DNA of 14,507 bases from Myxococcales bacterium (lineage in GTDB: Bacteria; Myxococcota; UBA796; SXON01), in contig SHYX01000076.1 of NCBI GenBank assembly GCA_009692585.1, positions 1-14,507 of the forward strand, in the 5' to 3' direction. Made by a program: the position numbers and the translations under genes. Below the pieces are notes generated by a model, which saw only the letters and a program-made list of their open reading frames with translations, was not told the DNA's origin and did not search any database. The number at the start of each line of letters is the position of its first letter. The first letter of the stretch is position 1. Positions 14,076-14,507 of the stretch are shown here, piece after piece.

Positions 14076-14507
14076 GGCGAACTCCTTCCGAGCCGTCGGC
14101 CTGGAACGCGAACGCCCGGAGGTAGCCGTGCCCGTCACAGGGGTGGGCTACGCGCCCGCCGATCACGGTCCAGCCCGGTCCATTCACTAAGAGCCGGCCG
14201 CCGCGCAAGCCGAGGGGCACGCTGCCCTCGATCGCCGCGCGCCCGACGTGCAGGTCAAGCGGCCGTCATGGCCGCGTTCCCCGACGTGGTGCGAGACCCG
14301 AGCGGGCGCGCCATGCGCGGGCGTGTATCTCGCCCTCTGCCGCGACCTTCAAGCGGGTGAGCCCTTTCTCGATGTCGGCGCCGAGCATGTTGTCGAGGTT
14401 CACGAAGATGCCGGCGCTTCGCTACTGGTGCCGGTCGAAGAAGTCCAACACCAACGGCCACGACCACTGGAAGTCGTAGGTGTGGCCCATCCCGGCTCGG
14501 CAGTCCA
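14076..14507. other. Degenerate region at the right edge, no assignable gene
   Basis: On the minus strand two stretches look weakly protein-like. The first starts at an ATG near 14491 (MGHTYDFQWSWPLVLDFFDR), is cut by TAG after about 22 codons, and continues as SAGIFVNLDNMLGADIEKGL. The second, in another frame, reads LHVGRAAIEGSVPLGLRGGR and then a GPGWTVIGG-containing run. I do not recognise either. Stops and frame changes suggest pseudogene debris. There is no recognisable N-terminal IS91 transposase sequence here. Confidence 0.35.

Overview
The window reads as a piece of a GC-rich Gram-negative genome, most likely a myxobacterium-like (Myxococcota, former Deltaproteobacteria) organism. 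That placement is an inference. It rests on the very high GC content, the run of predicted lipoproteins, and a protein joining MopE-type Asp/Cys metal-binding repeats to a formylglycine-generating-enzyme-like domain, a combination I associate with that group.

Left third (1-7814): a compact five-gene heavy-metal resistance operon on the + strand, with 4-nt overlaps or very short gaps except at one internal control point. A BlaI/CopY-type repressor (22-405) overlaps an M56 membrane protease (402-1352) whose loop between TM2 and TM3 is packed with His and Cys. A 31-nt gap follows, holding a TTGACA box and a perfect 16-nt palindrome. After it come a His-rich periplasmic adaptor (1384-2937), a CusA/CzcA-type RND pump (2949-6050) and a TolC/CzcC-type outer-membrane channel (6047-7183). 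A fifth gene, an EamA-type permease (7180-7814), is broken. The model I infer: metal binds the His-rich loop, the protease inactivates the repressor, the palindrome is freed, and the tripartite pump is made.

Middle and right (7844-14507): accessory DNA. Four predicted lipoprotein genes are interspersed with three copies of one repeat (8456-8811, 10843-10940, 13514-13869). All copies are in the same orientation and share the same left boundary. On the minus strand the repeat is the 3' end of a dead IS91-like (Transposase_32 / Y2) transposase; the third copy extends further into the transposase body. Two copies end the reading frame of the lipoprotein gene to their left; the third sits 23 bp upstream of the start codon of the MopE/FGE lipoprotein (13490-11901, minus). 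The lipoproteins are a frameshifted Pro-rich one (7844-8472), a large unrecognised one (9365-10966), a small Ig-like one (11075-11638) and the MopE/FGE one. A cluster of palindromes, including an 81-nt imperfect one, lies between the two convergent genes at 11639-11900.

The most interesting signals are the putative metal-sensing M56/BlaI switch and the expansion of an already inactivated IS91-like end among lipoprotein genes. No RNA genes or CRISPR arrays were seen. All family assignments come from recognising motifs by eye, without a database search.
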